From: Candidatus Parabeggiatoa sp. nov. 2 | GTDB lineage: Bacteria; Pseudomonadota; Gammaproteobacteria; Beggiatoales; Beggiatoaceae | Direction of reading: 5' to 3' | Length of the DNA stretch: 59,386 nucleotides | NCBI GenBank assembly: GCA_002085445.1 | Contig: NBMI01000053.1 | Coordinates: 1-59,386 of the forward strand | Part shown: piece after piece, positions 8,725 to 17,463 of the stretch | Layout of the letters: each line of letters begins with the position of its first letter | How positions within the stretch are numbered: the first letter of the stretch is position 1 | The notes under the pieces: model-generated | Database searches by the model: none | Seen by the model: the letters and a program-made list of their open reading frames with translations, nothing else | What the model was told of the DNA's origin: nothing | Position numbers and translations under genes: made by a program

Positions 8725-10383
8725 CTAATACCCCCGCAGTAATGACCGAAAACGTGCATCATAACGTATATTTTCAAAATCGGAGTCCGTTTTTGCCATT
8801 TCAAGGCATTCCGAATTTAAATAAATTGCTTCTTGTAGCGCGACTATTACTGAGTCAATTTCCCCTAGTAAAGCATGACAACAAGCTTTGTTATAAAACA
8901 AGGAAAATTCTTCTGGATTAAATTCAATCGCTTGTTCAAAATATTCAATGGCTTTTTTGTTGCGCCCCAATTCCATGAATGCAAAGGCTTTACTTTGCAA
9001 AGCATCATAGTTATCAGGTTTATCAGAACTCAAATCATCGCCATTAAATGGCTGCGTCGTGGTTGTTGCCGCTTGCTGTAATTCGGCCGATTCATTATCC
9101 AAAGTTTCTGGCACGACTTCTTCTGGCACTGTTGCCGTTTCTGCTTCAGTACTTTCAAGAACGGGTGCTTCACTCGTCGGTGCTTCCCCTTTTTCAGTGC
9201 CACTGTGTAGTTGACTTTCCAATTCGTCAAAGCGATTTTGCAAGCCCTTAAATCCATCTAATTGAATCTCTAAAGCCGCTTCCGTCATGTCCAACTGCGT
9301 CTCTAAAGAAGTGTCAAGCAATTCCAAGTGACGCTGTGTTTGTTGCCGCATCCCTTGTGTCAAATCATCGAGATTGGTTTCAATCAGTGGAAGAACTTCA
9401 CCCGCTTGTTCGCTTACGTGTTGGAAATTTTCTAAATGAACTCCCATGTCTCCAAGTTGTTGATGTAAACCCTGCATCACTTGGGTAAGTTGTTGCATCG
9501 TCTGCGGAATGGCTTGGATGTGCGTTGCCATTTCTTGCAAAGTGGTGTGAGACTTCTCTACGCCATCAATAGAATAGATGAATTGCTCGTGCATTTTCAC
9601 CATTTGTTCACGAGAATGATCTTGCCACGTCACCAGCGCAGCGACGGCTTGATTAAGTTGTTTGAAATTTTCACCAAATTGTTCACCAATGGTATTGGTA
9701 AAATATTTCATTGGACTTTCAATAACTTGTACTAAATGCTGGTTACTGTCTTGTGCCGATTTTTCCGCGCACAAGCGCAACTTTTGCATTTGTGTGACCA
9801 ATGACTTTTCGTCTTCAGAGGTGAGATTCTGTTTGATTTCTTCCAACAGACGCACTTCTTGAGCGAGGCCTTTGGTTTGTAAAGTTATGATTTTTTGTAA
9901 ATTTTGTTGATGGGTGTTGGTTTGTTCAACCATGTTTGAGAGGACAGCTTTTTGAGCGGCACTCTGCTCGCTGATTTCTGTCAAGACGCGGTAAATATCG
10001 GAAGGCGTAATATTGCTAGAGGGTGAGTCTGCGGGTTTGGCATTTTTACGGTTAATAAATTTGACCACTAGGGCCGAAAAGATGCCCACGACACCGGTAA
10101 TAAAGGCCATGCCTAAGCCGCCCAGAAAACGGGGAATGCTATTTTCAATATCCTGCCCATCAAAGACGCTAAGGCCGATAGCCACGCCCAGAAAGATGCC
10201 TAAGACACCTAAACCGGTCAGCAAATTGGGCGTTATTTCAGCAAGACGACTACCGCGTTTGTAGATAGCAAACAATAGTAAAAAAATACATACAATAATA
10301 AATAAATCAGTTATAAAATTCGTGTAAGGATTTAATTTCTGTAACCCTAACACGATAAGGCCTGTGATAGAGAATTCAGACAT
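8725..10383 (-). CDS. MotA/TolQ/ExbB-like channel protein with coiled-coil tail and TPR (ZorA-like)
   Basis: 552 residues; GGAG lies upstream of the ATG. Three membrane helices: about residues 24-42, 50-72 (LLTGLGVLGIFLGVAIGL) and 84-110 (IPRFLGGLGMAFITGVVGIF). This is the MotA/ExbB channel core and closely resembles ZorA. Residues 130-400 are long Gln-rich coiled coil, like the ZorA intracellular tail. Residues 400-455 are an acidic, low-complexity linker, and residues 455-552 contain TPR units (ALQSKAFAFMELGRNKKAIEYF, split here as ALQSKAFAF and NKKAIEYFEQAI). The pair with the MotB-like gene is the ZorA-ZorB arrangement, but no ZorC, ZorD or ZorE is seen. A defence or envelope role is inference. 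Confidence 0.8.
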   Translation of the reverse strand: MSEFSITGLIVLGLQKLNPYTNFITDLFIIVCIFLLLFAIYKRGSRLAEITPNLLTGLGVLGIFLGVAIGLSVFDGQDIENSIPRFLGGLGMAFITGVVGIFSALVVKFINRKNAKPADSPSSNITPSDIYRVLTEISEQSAAQKAVLSNMVEQTNTHQQNLQKIITLQTKGLAQEVRLLEEIKQNLTSEDEKSLVTQMQKLRLCAEKSAQDSNQHLVQVIESPMKYFTNTIGEQFGENFKQLNQAVAALVTWQDHSREQMVKMHEQFIYSIDGVEKSHTTLQEMATHIQAIPQTMQQLTQVMQGLHQQLGDMGVHLENFQHVSEQAGEVLPLIETNLDDLTQGMRQQTQRHLELLDTSLETQLDMTEAALEIQLDGFKGLQNRFDELESQLHSGTEKGEAPTSEAPVLESTEAETATVPEEVVPETLDNESAELQQAATTTTQPFNGDDLSSDKPDNYDALQSKAFAFMELGRNKKAIEYFEQAIEFNPEEFSLFYNKACCHALLGEIDSVIVALQEAIYLNSECLEMAKTDSDFENIRYDARFRSLLRGY

Positions 10384-10439
10384 AAGTGATTTCTCCGTTT
10401 CAAGTTTTTTACCCTCACCCCTTTGGATCGATCTCTAGG

Positions 10440-10550
10440 AGTCCAAGCTTTAGCTTGGCTCAGAATTTGGTTGAGTCCAAGCTTAGCTTGGCAGAATTTG
10501 GTGGAGTCCAAGCTTTAGCTTGGCTCGAACAAACTAAAGTTTGTACTCCT
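10440..10550. repeat. CCAAGCTTTAGCTTGG palindrome copies
   Basis: Several GGAGTCCAAGC(TT)TAGCTTGG units and one AACTAAAGTTT unit upstream of the motA-like gene; hairpins with a TTTA loop. Confidence 0.8.
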
Positions 10551-10583
10551 CTAGTCTTTTGAAGAGATAGTATTTGTTACTGT

Positions 10584-11072
10584 TTAGTAAAGATACATCC
10601 TTCCGCCCGTCGCCACGATAATTGTTATTAGCCCCAACCACAAATTGGTGTGGATAAGTTGACGGATAGTCGCTAAGTGTTTGCCCGCTTGTTTAAACTC
10701 CCCTTGAGCAACGGCTTGTTTCAAACCCGGAAAAGGCCTGAAAAAAATGTACGCAAATAATGCGGTCATCACGGCCGCTATCGTCAACATGATATGGATA
10801 TATATTGCGGCATTGCCCATGCCCCCAATCGATCCAAAAATCCGCCACAAGCCGGTTGCCCATAATAACACGACAGCCACCCACACCCACGGGAAAAACC
10901 GTGCTAAGACTTGTGACATCAGCGGCAAACGCAAAGGCGGTTCTAGCAAACTGGCGGCGGCAGGGCGCAAGGCAAAATGGGCGAAAAACATCCCGCCCAC
11001 CCAAATCACGGCCGAGAGAACATGTAAAGTCACAGCAATCGCTGATAGATTAGTGGTGAGAGATTGCAACAT
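10584..11072 (-). CDS. CopD-like integral membrane protein
   Basis: 162 residues with four predicted membrane helices. The N-terminal pattern LHVLSAVIWVGGMFFAHF, with a His in helix 1 and the WVGG turn, then PLMSQVLARFFPWVW and a C-terminal IHTNLWLGLITIIVATGG, matches the CopD/DUF2269-like group of small membrane proteins. CopD domains are linked to copper uptake in some bacteria; this short form is usually annotated only as a CopD family protein. It sits alone between the motor pair and a TPR gene, so the context gives no substrate. Confidence 0.75.
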   Translation of the reverse strand: MLQSLTTNLSAIAVTLHVLSAVIWVGGMFFAHFALRPAAASLLEPPLRLPLMSQVLARFFPWVWVAVVLLWATGLWRIFGSIGGMGNAAIYIHIMLTIAAVMTALFAYIFFRPFPGLKQAVAQGEFKQAGKHLATIRQLIHTNLWLGLITIIVATGGRMYLY

Positions 11073-11099
11073 ATTAGGTTTTTCCTGTCGTTATGTGAT

Positions 11100-11421
11100 A
11101 ATGTTTGTTTTGTAATTGGTAATTGCTAATTGGTAATTGTTAATTGGTAATTGTGATTAGCTATTGCCCATTACCCCGATACCTTGACGATTGTTTTCAC
11201 ACCGGGCGTTGTATAGTGAGAGTACATTGTTCTTAATCGATAAGGATTGATTATAATAACGGATTTTTTTCTGAATGTCTGCCTTCAGTGACAAGAATTA
11301 AAAAACAATAAGGATTTAAAGCCTGGTATTGTTTAAATATCATTTAACTCATTAATCATTAATCATTAATCATTAATCATTAATCATTAATCATTAATCA
11401 TTAATCATTAATCATTAATCA
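11100..11421. repeat. heptamer tracts: AATTGGT-type and about ten copies of ATTAATC
   Basis: 11100-11155 has TAATTGG/TAATTGC units. 11346-11421 is a run of about ten perfect ATTAATC heptamers. Between them is a unique A+T-rich stretch without coding potential. Part of a class of 7-bp repeats found throughout the window. Confidence 0.9.
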
Positions 11422-11439
11422 TTTTCACCGCCCCAGGTT

Positions 11440-11565
11440 GCACTTCAATGCCATTAAGTTAAGAATAAATCCATCTTGAGGTTTTTTCTTGCCCACCATG
11501 CCGACGACGATGGGGCCGGCAACAACGTTGGGTGGTACAACGTTTTTTAATGGTATTGACGCTTA
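11440..11565 (-). pseudogene. possible coding scrap (unidentified)
   Basis: On the minus strand one frame reads IPLKNVVPPNVVAGPIVVG followed by MVGKKKPQDGFIL and then enters a dispersed repeat (CTTAACTTAATGGCATTG). The composition looks coding, but there is no start and no family was recognised. Confidence 0.25.
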
Positions 11566-11615
11566 GACGACAGGCGAGCAATCGCCTACTACAAACGGGT
11601 AAAGGCGAGCAATCG

Positions 11616-12686
11616 TCATCCATAAGACAATTTAATGCTCTGTCCTTTTTGTAAAATAGTCAAAGCTTTCTCAAATAATCGTTTAGCTTGTTCTTGATAT
11701 AAAAAACCTAAGTTTTTGAGAGAATTTACAACATCAGGATGTTCGGCATCCAATATTTTCTCGCGAATCGCTAAGGCTTTTTCCAACAAAGGCTGGGCTT
11801 TATCGTATTCGCCTTGTTTTTGATATAAATAACCTAAGTTATTGAGAGAGGTTGCCACATCTGGATGTTCGGCATCCAAGAGGTTCTGACGAATTGCCAA
11901 CGCTTTTTTAAGCAATGGCTGAGCTTTGTGGTATTCTCCTTGTGCTTGATAGAGCAAACCTAAGTTATTGATAGTATTTGGAATATCCAAATGTTCTTCA
12001 CCTAATCTTTCTTCACGAATGACTAATGCTTTTTCAAACAAGGATTGCGCTTTCTTGTACTCACCTTTTTCATGATAGGTATGGGCTAGGTAATCGAATA
12101 ACCCTAATAATTCTTCTGTAATAGCGAGAGTAGGTTCAGCAGATAAGCCAAACTCAATCATTTTTTCTGCCTCTAAAAACGCCTGTGCCTCCAAGGCGAG
12201 ATTGGCCGCACTTTTAGACAATAGCGAGCGGGTGAGTGGCGTGTCATCATTCGGCCCTTGTGCTGACAAAATGGCCGCTTTACATTCATAATCAAAAGCT
12301 TGTTTGTATAACAGCTTGAATTGTTCAGTTTGTTGTTCTCTTTTCGCGATAAAAGCTAATCCAGCCATTTCCTGTGCTTTTAAATGCAATTCATCAACAT
12401 GGTTCAACATGTTTAGAGACTGTTCATGTTCATCTGCTGAAGTTAGAGTGATAGCAGTGGGAACATTTGGCGGTTTTTTAGTAAATGGACTCCGATACTT
12501 TTCTAATCTTTTTCTGACTTGGGCTAGGCTAGGACTCTGTTCTTTGGCTGGATCATATAACCCCATTTTTTCTGCTTCCGTTAATGGGCGATCTAACAGA
12601 AATAGTTCATGATCTAAACAAAGTTCTTCCTCGTCTGCTTCATTCAAAGTTGGGGCCTGATTTTCAATAGTGAAAACGTTGTTCAT
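11616..12686 (-). CDS. TPR protein (kinesin-light-chain-like repeats)
   Basis: 356 residues from the ATG at 12684-12686, which has AAGAAGG 8 bases upstream; the longer frame (to 12707) would place that site inside the gene. Residues 1-100 are acidic and unique. The C-terminal half has at least three 42-residue TPR_12-type units (NTINNLGLLYQAQGEYHKAQ, SLNNLGYLYQKQGEYDKAQ, SLKNLGFLYQEQ) with the linker LDAEHPDV. The last unit is shortened: after GFLYQEQ it jumps to AKRLFEKAL, a deletion of about seven residues. It is probably a cytoplasmic scaffold. No enzymatic domain is seen. Confidence 0.85.
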   Translation of the reverse strand: MNNVFTIENQAPTLNEADEEELCLDHELFLLDRPLTEAEKMGLYDPAKEQSPSLAQVRKRLEKYRSPFTKKPPNVPTAITLTSADEHEQSLNMLNHVDELHLKAQEMAGLAFIAKREQQTEQFKLLYKQAFDYECKAAILSAQGPNDDTPLTRSLLSKSAANLALEAQAFLEAEKMIEFGLSAEPTLAITEELLGLFDYLAHTYHEKGEYKKAQSLFEKALVIREERLGEEHLDIPNTINNLGLLYQAQGEYHKAQPLLKKALAIRQNLLDAEHPDVATSLNNLGYLYQKQGEYDKAQPLLEKALAIREKILDAEHPDVVNSLKNLGFLYQEQAKRLFEKALTILQKGQSIKLSYG

Positions 12687-12805
12687 ATTTATACCTTCTT
12701 GATACAAAAGCGTTTAGGATGAGTTTTAGCGGTTCTAAACTCAAAGCCATAGCGTTTAGTATACACATTTATCATTTTTTCTAAAGGATCACTGGTATTT
12801 TTTAA

Positions 12806-13320
12806 TCCTTTTTTATAACGAATCCTTGTAGAAGAATCCTTTTTTATAACGAATCCTTGTAAAATCCGTTTTTATAACGAATCCTTGTAGAATTCGTTTT
12901 TATAACGAATCCTTGTAGAATTCGTTTTTATAACGAATCCTTGTAGAATCCGTTTTTATAACGAATCCTTGTAGAAGAATCCGTTTTTATAACGAATCCT
13001 TGTAGAATCCGTTTTTATAACGAATCCTTGTAGCATCCGTTTTTATAACGAATCCTTGTAGAATAATCCGTTTTTATAACGAATCCTTGTAGAATCCGTT
13101 TTTATAACGAATCCTTGTCGTATCCGTTTTTATAACGAATCCTTGTAGAATAATCCGTTTTTATAACGAATCCTTGTAGAATCCGTTTTTATAACGAATC
13201 CCTGTAGAATCCGTTTTTATAACGAATCCTTGTAGAATCCGTTTTTATAACGAATCCTTGTAGAATCCGTTTTTATAACGAATCCTTGTCGTATCCGTTT
13301 TTATAACGAATCCTTGTAGT
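12806..13320. repeat. 18-copy tandem array, 28-bp unit with 31-bp variants
   Basis: Eighteen copies of ATAACGAATCCTTGTAGAAT-type units with CCGTTTTT joints lie upstream of the TPR gene. Spacing between successive ATAACG is 28 bp, except for four 31-bp intervals that carry an extra GAA or TAA. There are no unique spacers, so it is not CRISPR. The reverse complement (ACAAGGATTCGTTATAA) matches single copies dispersed near 11235, 15249, 27870, 28002, 28045, 34491 and 37125. Confidence 0.95.
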
Positions 13321-13601
13321 TTTTGAAAGCGGGAAAACCGAAAGGCACCCTTGCAAACCCTAGAGGTTTTCCCCAAGCGTTTTCTGAATAAATAACTATA
13401 GAAGCGAATTAAGGGTTGAAATAAATATTATGAAATCAATGGCTTATAAAAACATCTTTCAGATAAGTTATTTTATAAGGTTTATCAAGGTTTCTCCTCT
13501 CGTCGAAACCGAAATGACATATTTCTTCATTTTTCATTTTTCATTTTTCATTCTTAATTTGCATTAAGCCCTCGTTTTTTTCATCTCGAAGGATCGAAAT
13601 A

Positions 13602-14978
13602 TTGAACCATTCTAACTCACAAACAACGCATCACACCCCCTCTCGCATTGGCGATACCGTCGTCATGGGCATGGGAAAAACCGGCTTAGCTTGTGCCAAT
13701 TTTTTAGTTAAGCACGGTTACTCCGTGCGCGTCATGGATAATCGCCCTACGCCCCCGGGCTTGGCGACACTCAAGCAAACATTACCCGATATACCATATA
13801 TCACCGGCCGTTTTGATGCGGCGCAATTAGCGCAAGCCGCTGAAATTATCATCAGCCCCGGCTTGTCGCGGCAAGCGCCGGCTCTCGCGCAAGCGGTGGC
13901 AGCCGGTGTGCCGATTATCAGTGAAATTGAACTGTTTGCCCGTTATGTGAATGCCCCCGTTGTTGCTATCACCGGCTCCAATGGCAAAAGCACCGTTACC
14001 ACGCTTTTGGGAGAGATGGCTAAACAAGCCGGTTGGCGCGTACAAGTCGGCGGTAATTTAGGCACGCCCGCCCTGGAATTATTAGGTACGCCCGCCCCCG
14101 ACTTGTATATATTAGAACTTTCCAGTTTTCAACTGGAAAGCACTAAATCGTTAAATCCAAAAGCAGCCGTTGTACTCAATATCAGCGAAGATCACATGGA
14201 TCGCTACGCTAATCTCGCCGAATATGTGGCGGCTAAACAACGGATTTATCAAGGTGATGGCATCGTCGTCATTAATGCCGATGATCCTTATGTAGTTGCC
14301 ATGCTACCACCGCAGCGTCAACATCTGAGCTTTAGTTTACACAATCATCAGGGAGATTTTCGAGTCTGTCAACATCATGGCGAATTGTACTTTGCTCGTG
14401 CTAACCATAACTCATTTACGCCCTTGTTATCCACAAAAGCCATGAAATTGCCAGGAGCGATAATGCGAGCCAATGCTTTGGCAGCCTTAGCGTTAGGTGA
14501 GGCGGTGGGCTTACATGAGTCGGCAATGTTGGACGCGATACCAACCTTTCGAGGCTTGCCCCATCGCTGCGCTTGGGTGGCTAATAAGCAAGATATTGAT
14601 TTTTTTAATGATTCTAAAGGCACCAATGTCGGCGCGACGAGTGCTGCCATTGCCGGCTTAGAAAAACCCGGACAAATCATACTCATTGCCGGGGGCGAAG
14701 GCAAGGGCGCGGATTTCACGCCGTTGGCAGAGGGGGTGGCGCAACACTGTCGCGCCTGTCTGTTGATAGGGCGAGATGCGCCGCTGATTGCGGACGTATT
14801 AACGGAGGTTGTGCCTGTGCATCATGCAAAGACGCTGGAAGACGCGGTGGCACAAGCGGCTGCGTTAGCGAATCCGGGCGATGCCGTGTTGCTATCGCCA
14901 GCGTGTGCCAGTTTTGATATGTTTAATAATTATGAACACCGAGGACAAGTATTTGAAACAGCAGTAAAACAATTGTGA
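13602..14978 (+). CDS. murD: UDP-N-acetylmuramoylalanine--D-glutamate ligase
   Basis: 458 residues, full length for MurD. It ligates D-glutamate to UDP-MurNAc-L-Ala with ATP in cytoplasmic peptidoglycan synthesis. Seen: N-terminal Rossmann-like VVMGMGKTGLACA, P-loop ITGSNGKSTVT, GGNLGTPALELL, LELSSFQLES, EDHMDRYA, the ligase arginine/NDSKGTN region (DFFNDSKGTN) and C-terminal LSPACASFDMFNNYEHRG. The start is TTG at 13602, supported by GAAGGA about 9 bases upstream; there is no ATG in frame before the conserved region. Unusually it is not in a division/cell-wall cluster: it stands alone between two repeat blocks. Confidence 0.97.
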   Translation: MNHSNSQTTHHTPSRIGDTVVMGMGKTGLACANFLVKHGYSVRVMDNRPTPPGLATLKQTLPDIPYITGRFDAAQLAQAAEIIISPGLSRQAPALAQAVAAGVPIISEIELFARYVNAPVVAITGSNGKSTVTTLLGEMAKQAGWRVQVGGNLGTPALELLGTPAPDLYILELSSFQLESTKSLNPKAAVVLNISEDHMDRYANLAEYVAAKQRIYQGDGIVVINADDPYVVAMLPPQRQHLSFSLHNHQGDFRVCQHHGELYFARANHNSFTPLLSTKAMKLPGAIMRANALAALALGEAVGLHESAMLDAIPTFRGLPHRCAWVANKQDIDFFNDSKGTNVGATSAAIAGLEKPGQIILIAGGEGKGADFTPLAEGVAQHCRACLLIGRDAPLIADVLTEVVPVHHAKTLEDAVAQAAALANPGDAVLLSPACASFDMFNNYEHRGQVFETAVKQL

Positions 14979-15026
14979 ACCGAAGCTCAGCGGAGCTAAT
15001 TGTGAACCGTAGGTCAGCGGAGCTAA

Positions 15027-15058
15027 TTGTGAATTGTGAATTGTGAATTGTGAATTGT
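15027..15058. repeat. GTGAATT heptamers
   Basis: Four to five perfect 7-bp units directly after murD. A similar tract in the opposite sense is at 54981-55036. Confidence 0.9.
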
Positions 15059-15164
15059 ATGTGAAGTTCTTCAGGTTACACTAAAGGAACATTTCAAGCC
15101 AACCACCACAACCCCGAAGGGCTTACCACCTATCAGTTTTTAAATCTTCAACACCCCAGACACG

Positions 15165-15575
15165 GAGTTGCACGGAGTTTCACAGAGAATTCCTTTGGCT
15201 TTATGACTCTGTGAGACTCTGTGGTACTCGGTGAACTCCGTGTTGAAAATACAAGGATTGAATATAATAAAGGATAGATTATCGCTTTAACCTGTTTTCC
15301 AAAAAAGGCGATAAATCGCCTACTACGAACAAGATACCTGCGACGCACTGGCACAACATGTAATGACTTGGCTAGGCCTAGATTTATCCGGAGTCCAAGA
15401 TTTATCTTGGACGTCCAAACTCAAGTTTGGACTCCTAAGTCGGAGTCCTAGATTTATCCGGAGTCCAAGATTTATCTTGGACGTCCAAACTAAAGTTTGG
15501 ACTCCTAAGTCGGAGCCCTAGATTTATCCTGAGTCATCGATAAATCTTGGACATCCAAACTCAAGTTTGGACTCC
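15165..15575. repeat. palindrome block (CCAAGATAAATCTTGG / CCAAACTAAAGTTTGG)
   Basis: After a short direct-repeat segment (CGGAGTT, CTCTGTG), a composite unit of about 75 bp is repeated nearly three times (15385-15575): an AAGATTTATCTTGG palindrome, then a CCAAACT(C)AAGTTTGG palindrome, joined by GGACTCC. No gene in 14979-15722. Confidence 0.85.
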
Positions 15576-15722
15576 TGTACTATTTATTGATGAACATTTT
15601 TTGTTATGCGTTTCATAAGCCATATCATCGTTTTTAATCCGGTTCATCCGTTAATTCGTTTAATCCCGTTCAAAATACTGTTGATAATGAAATCGTTAAT
15701 GACGTTAAAGAAGTTACATTCT

Positions 15723-16053
15723 TCAGTATAAACAAATATTTAAAACAGCAAGCACGTCATTGAGAAGTTGAGGCGGTGCTGGTTCAATCCGCTTAACGTT
15801 TCTGGCCACATAATCAATGGATTTAACTTGATCAACCATAACAAAACCAGTGAGCGATGTTTCTTCTGGTATTTTAACGTGAAATGGAATATCTCTGTCG
15901 GTATTGGTAATGGGACAAACAATCGCTAGTCCAGTATGCTGGTTGAATAAGTCATTGCTTACAACCAAAGCTGGTCTTCTACTGTTCATGCCCAGATTGT
16001 GGATCAAAGCTCAAAGCGACAAAATCTCCCTTCTTGGGTACATAAGGTGCCAT
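15723..16053 (-). pseudogene. mazF: MazF/PemK-type toxin, frameshifted
   Basis: The toxin starts at the ATG 16051-16053 directly after the antitoxin stop (TAAATG), with AAGGAGGT upstream. The first frame reads MAPYVPKKGDFVALSFDP then QSGHEQ and hits TAG. The continuation RRPALVVSNDLFNQHTGLA, then PITNTDRDIPFHV, lies in another frame. MazF proteins have GHEQAGRRPALV, so a deletion of about 5 bp (or equivalent +1 shift) removed the AG. The downstream part (FVMVDQVKSIDY) is otherwise intact to the C-terminus. MazF toxins are mRNA interferases; this copy should be inactive unless frameshifting occurs. Confidence 0.85.
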
Positions 16054-16338
16054 TTACCAAACCTCCTTGCCAACAGGTTGTCCCCAATCTTCCTCGTGGG
16101 GATTATAGTCACTGGGCATTTGTGCCACTAATTCTGCTTTCGAGGCAAAAGTTTCTCCGAAACTTTTGCCTCGAAAAGTGTATTTACCTTTTCCTTGAGC
16201 AGTGGGTTTGATAATAATTTCTCCAGGTCTCACGGTAATGAAAACCTCATCACCTTCAGACAGTTGGGCTTGATTAAGTATTTCCGGCGTAAAAGATAGC
16301 CCTTGATGATTCCCCCATTTTTGAATAACGGCTAACAT
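16054..16338 (-). CDS. mazE: MazE/AbrB-type antitoxin with in-frame palindrome insertion
   Basis: 94 residues. The N-terminal half (VIQKWGNHQGLSFTPEIL, then GDEVFITVRPGEIIIKP) is the SpoVT/AbrB swapped-hairpin DNA-binding domain of MazE antitoxins. The C-terminal toxin-binding part (PHEEDWGQPVGKEVW) is also typical. Between KYT and AELVAQMP the protein carries 13 extra residues, FRGKSFGETFASK, encoded exactly by a 39-bp perfect palindrome at 16138-16176. Family members usually run straight from KYT(L)EEL. The antitoxin frame remains open although its toxin is broken. It probably autoregulates its own promoter. Confidence 0.85.
   Translation of the reverse strand: MLAVIQKWGNHQGLSFTPEILNQAQLSEGDEVFITVRPGEIIIKPTAQGKGKYTFRGKSFGETFASKAELVAQMPSDYNPHEEDWGQPVGKEVW
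16138..16176. repeat. 39-bp palindrome inside mazE
   Basis: Two perfect 18-bp arms (outer part TTTCGAGGCAAAAGTTTC) around a 3-bp loop. Its length is a multiple of three. The same palindrome core occurs at 58389-58428 inside the degenerate IS607 tnpA. Confidence 0.95.
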
Positions 16339-16639
16339 CTTATGTCTCCTAAGTTATCACTTTTTGAACAGGATTAAACGGATTGAAGGATTGACAAGAT
16401 TACTCTTTAATTCTGCAATTATGATTCAGACAAAGATGGAATTAAGTCAGTACAACGAAACTTCGTTCTGGAACGCCTATATTGCTACTAAACGAATTTA
16501 GTACAACTAATATTGCTACTAAACGAATTAAGTAAGTTCACCGTTAATTGCTCATCATTTTTAGCAAATTTTGTGTACATGCGAAGCCACGATGCCATAC
16601 CGTACGGAAAAGGCCCGTTTGTAGTCGGCTTGTCATCGT

Positions 16640-16735
16640 CTCACGTAAACAACTCGTTGTCCAAACTAACGTTTGGACGAGTGCTGCCAAACTCAAGTTT
16701 GGATTCCTGTACTGGTTTATTCCAGTCTATGGCCC
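16640..16735. repeat. CCAAAC-type palindromes
   Basis: Copies such as CCAAACTAACGTTTGG and AACTCAAGTTTGG upstream of mazE. 16339-16640 has short direct repeats (ATATTGCTACTAAACGAATT twice) and no gene. Confidence 0.65.
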
Positions 16736-16954
16736 ACAAATAGCGGGTTATTGACGTATTAATGTTAAGGGTTTAATCTACAAAAATGTCTGTTAATTCA
16801 ATTGATTGTTATTATTTAATTGATTAAGTTATTATTGGTTATCAGTTATCAGTGAAGTTGACTCAATCGTATTAAGATTAGTAGTCTAACCTAACTCACG
16901 ATCATATATCAATCGTTTTTGCCAACTCGTTAGCGATGGTAATAATATTAATTG

Positions 16955-17290
16955 GGGCCACATTTTAATTTGAAAACCTCCAAATTAATTTATGGCCCCC
17001 AAACAAGACTGTACCTAATAACCATACAAATTTTATGGAAAAAGTGTTGGTTTTTTAGGCGATATTTATTAGGGCCAGACTTTAATTTGAAAACCTCCAA
17101 ATTAATTTATGGCCCCCAAACAAGACCGTACCCAATAACCATACAATAATTATGGGAAAAGTGTGGTTTTTTTAGGCGATATTTATTAGGGCCATACTTT
17201 AATTTGAAACCATCCAAAATAATTTATGGCCCCCAAACAAGACTGTACCCAATAACCCTACAAAATTATACAATAATCATGGCAAAAAGT
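16955..17290. repeat. 117-bp tandem repeat, about 2.8 copies
   Basis: Copies start at 16955, 17072 and 17189 (period 117). Each begins GGGCCA, contains TTTAATTTGAAAACCTCC and TTTATGGCCCCCAAACAAG, and ends GGCGATATTTATTA. The first 45 bp of each is a GGGCCA...TGGCCC element. No gene is seen between 16339 and 17463. Confidence 0.9.
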
Positions 17291-17463
17291 TCCAACTCAC
17301 CTCCCCCAAAAACAGGGAGTTTGCCGGATTCATCGAGCGATAACACGGCTCCACTTTTAATGGCAGCCATTAGACTAATGAAAAATGAAAAATGGAATAT
17401 TAGCCCTGAAGGGGCGTATTATTAAAGCCAGGGGCAACGCCCCTGGCTCGTTTCCACTCGCTC

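Noticed and set aside
12806..13320. CRISPR array
   Set aside because: Repeats are contiguous with 28- or 31-bp period and no unique spacers; no cas genes nearby.
13827..14045. Antisense open frames in murD, the RND gene and the ZorA-like gene
   Set aside because: They lie opposite well-identified conserved genes and show no family features.
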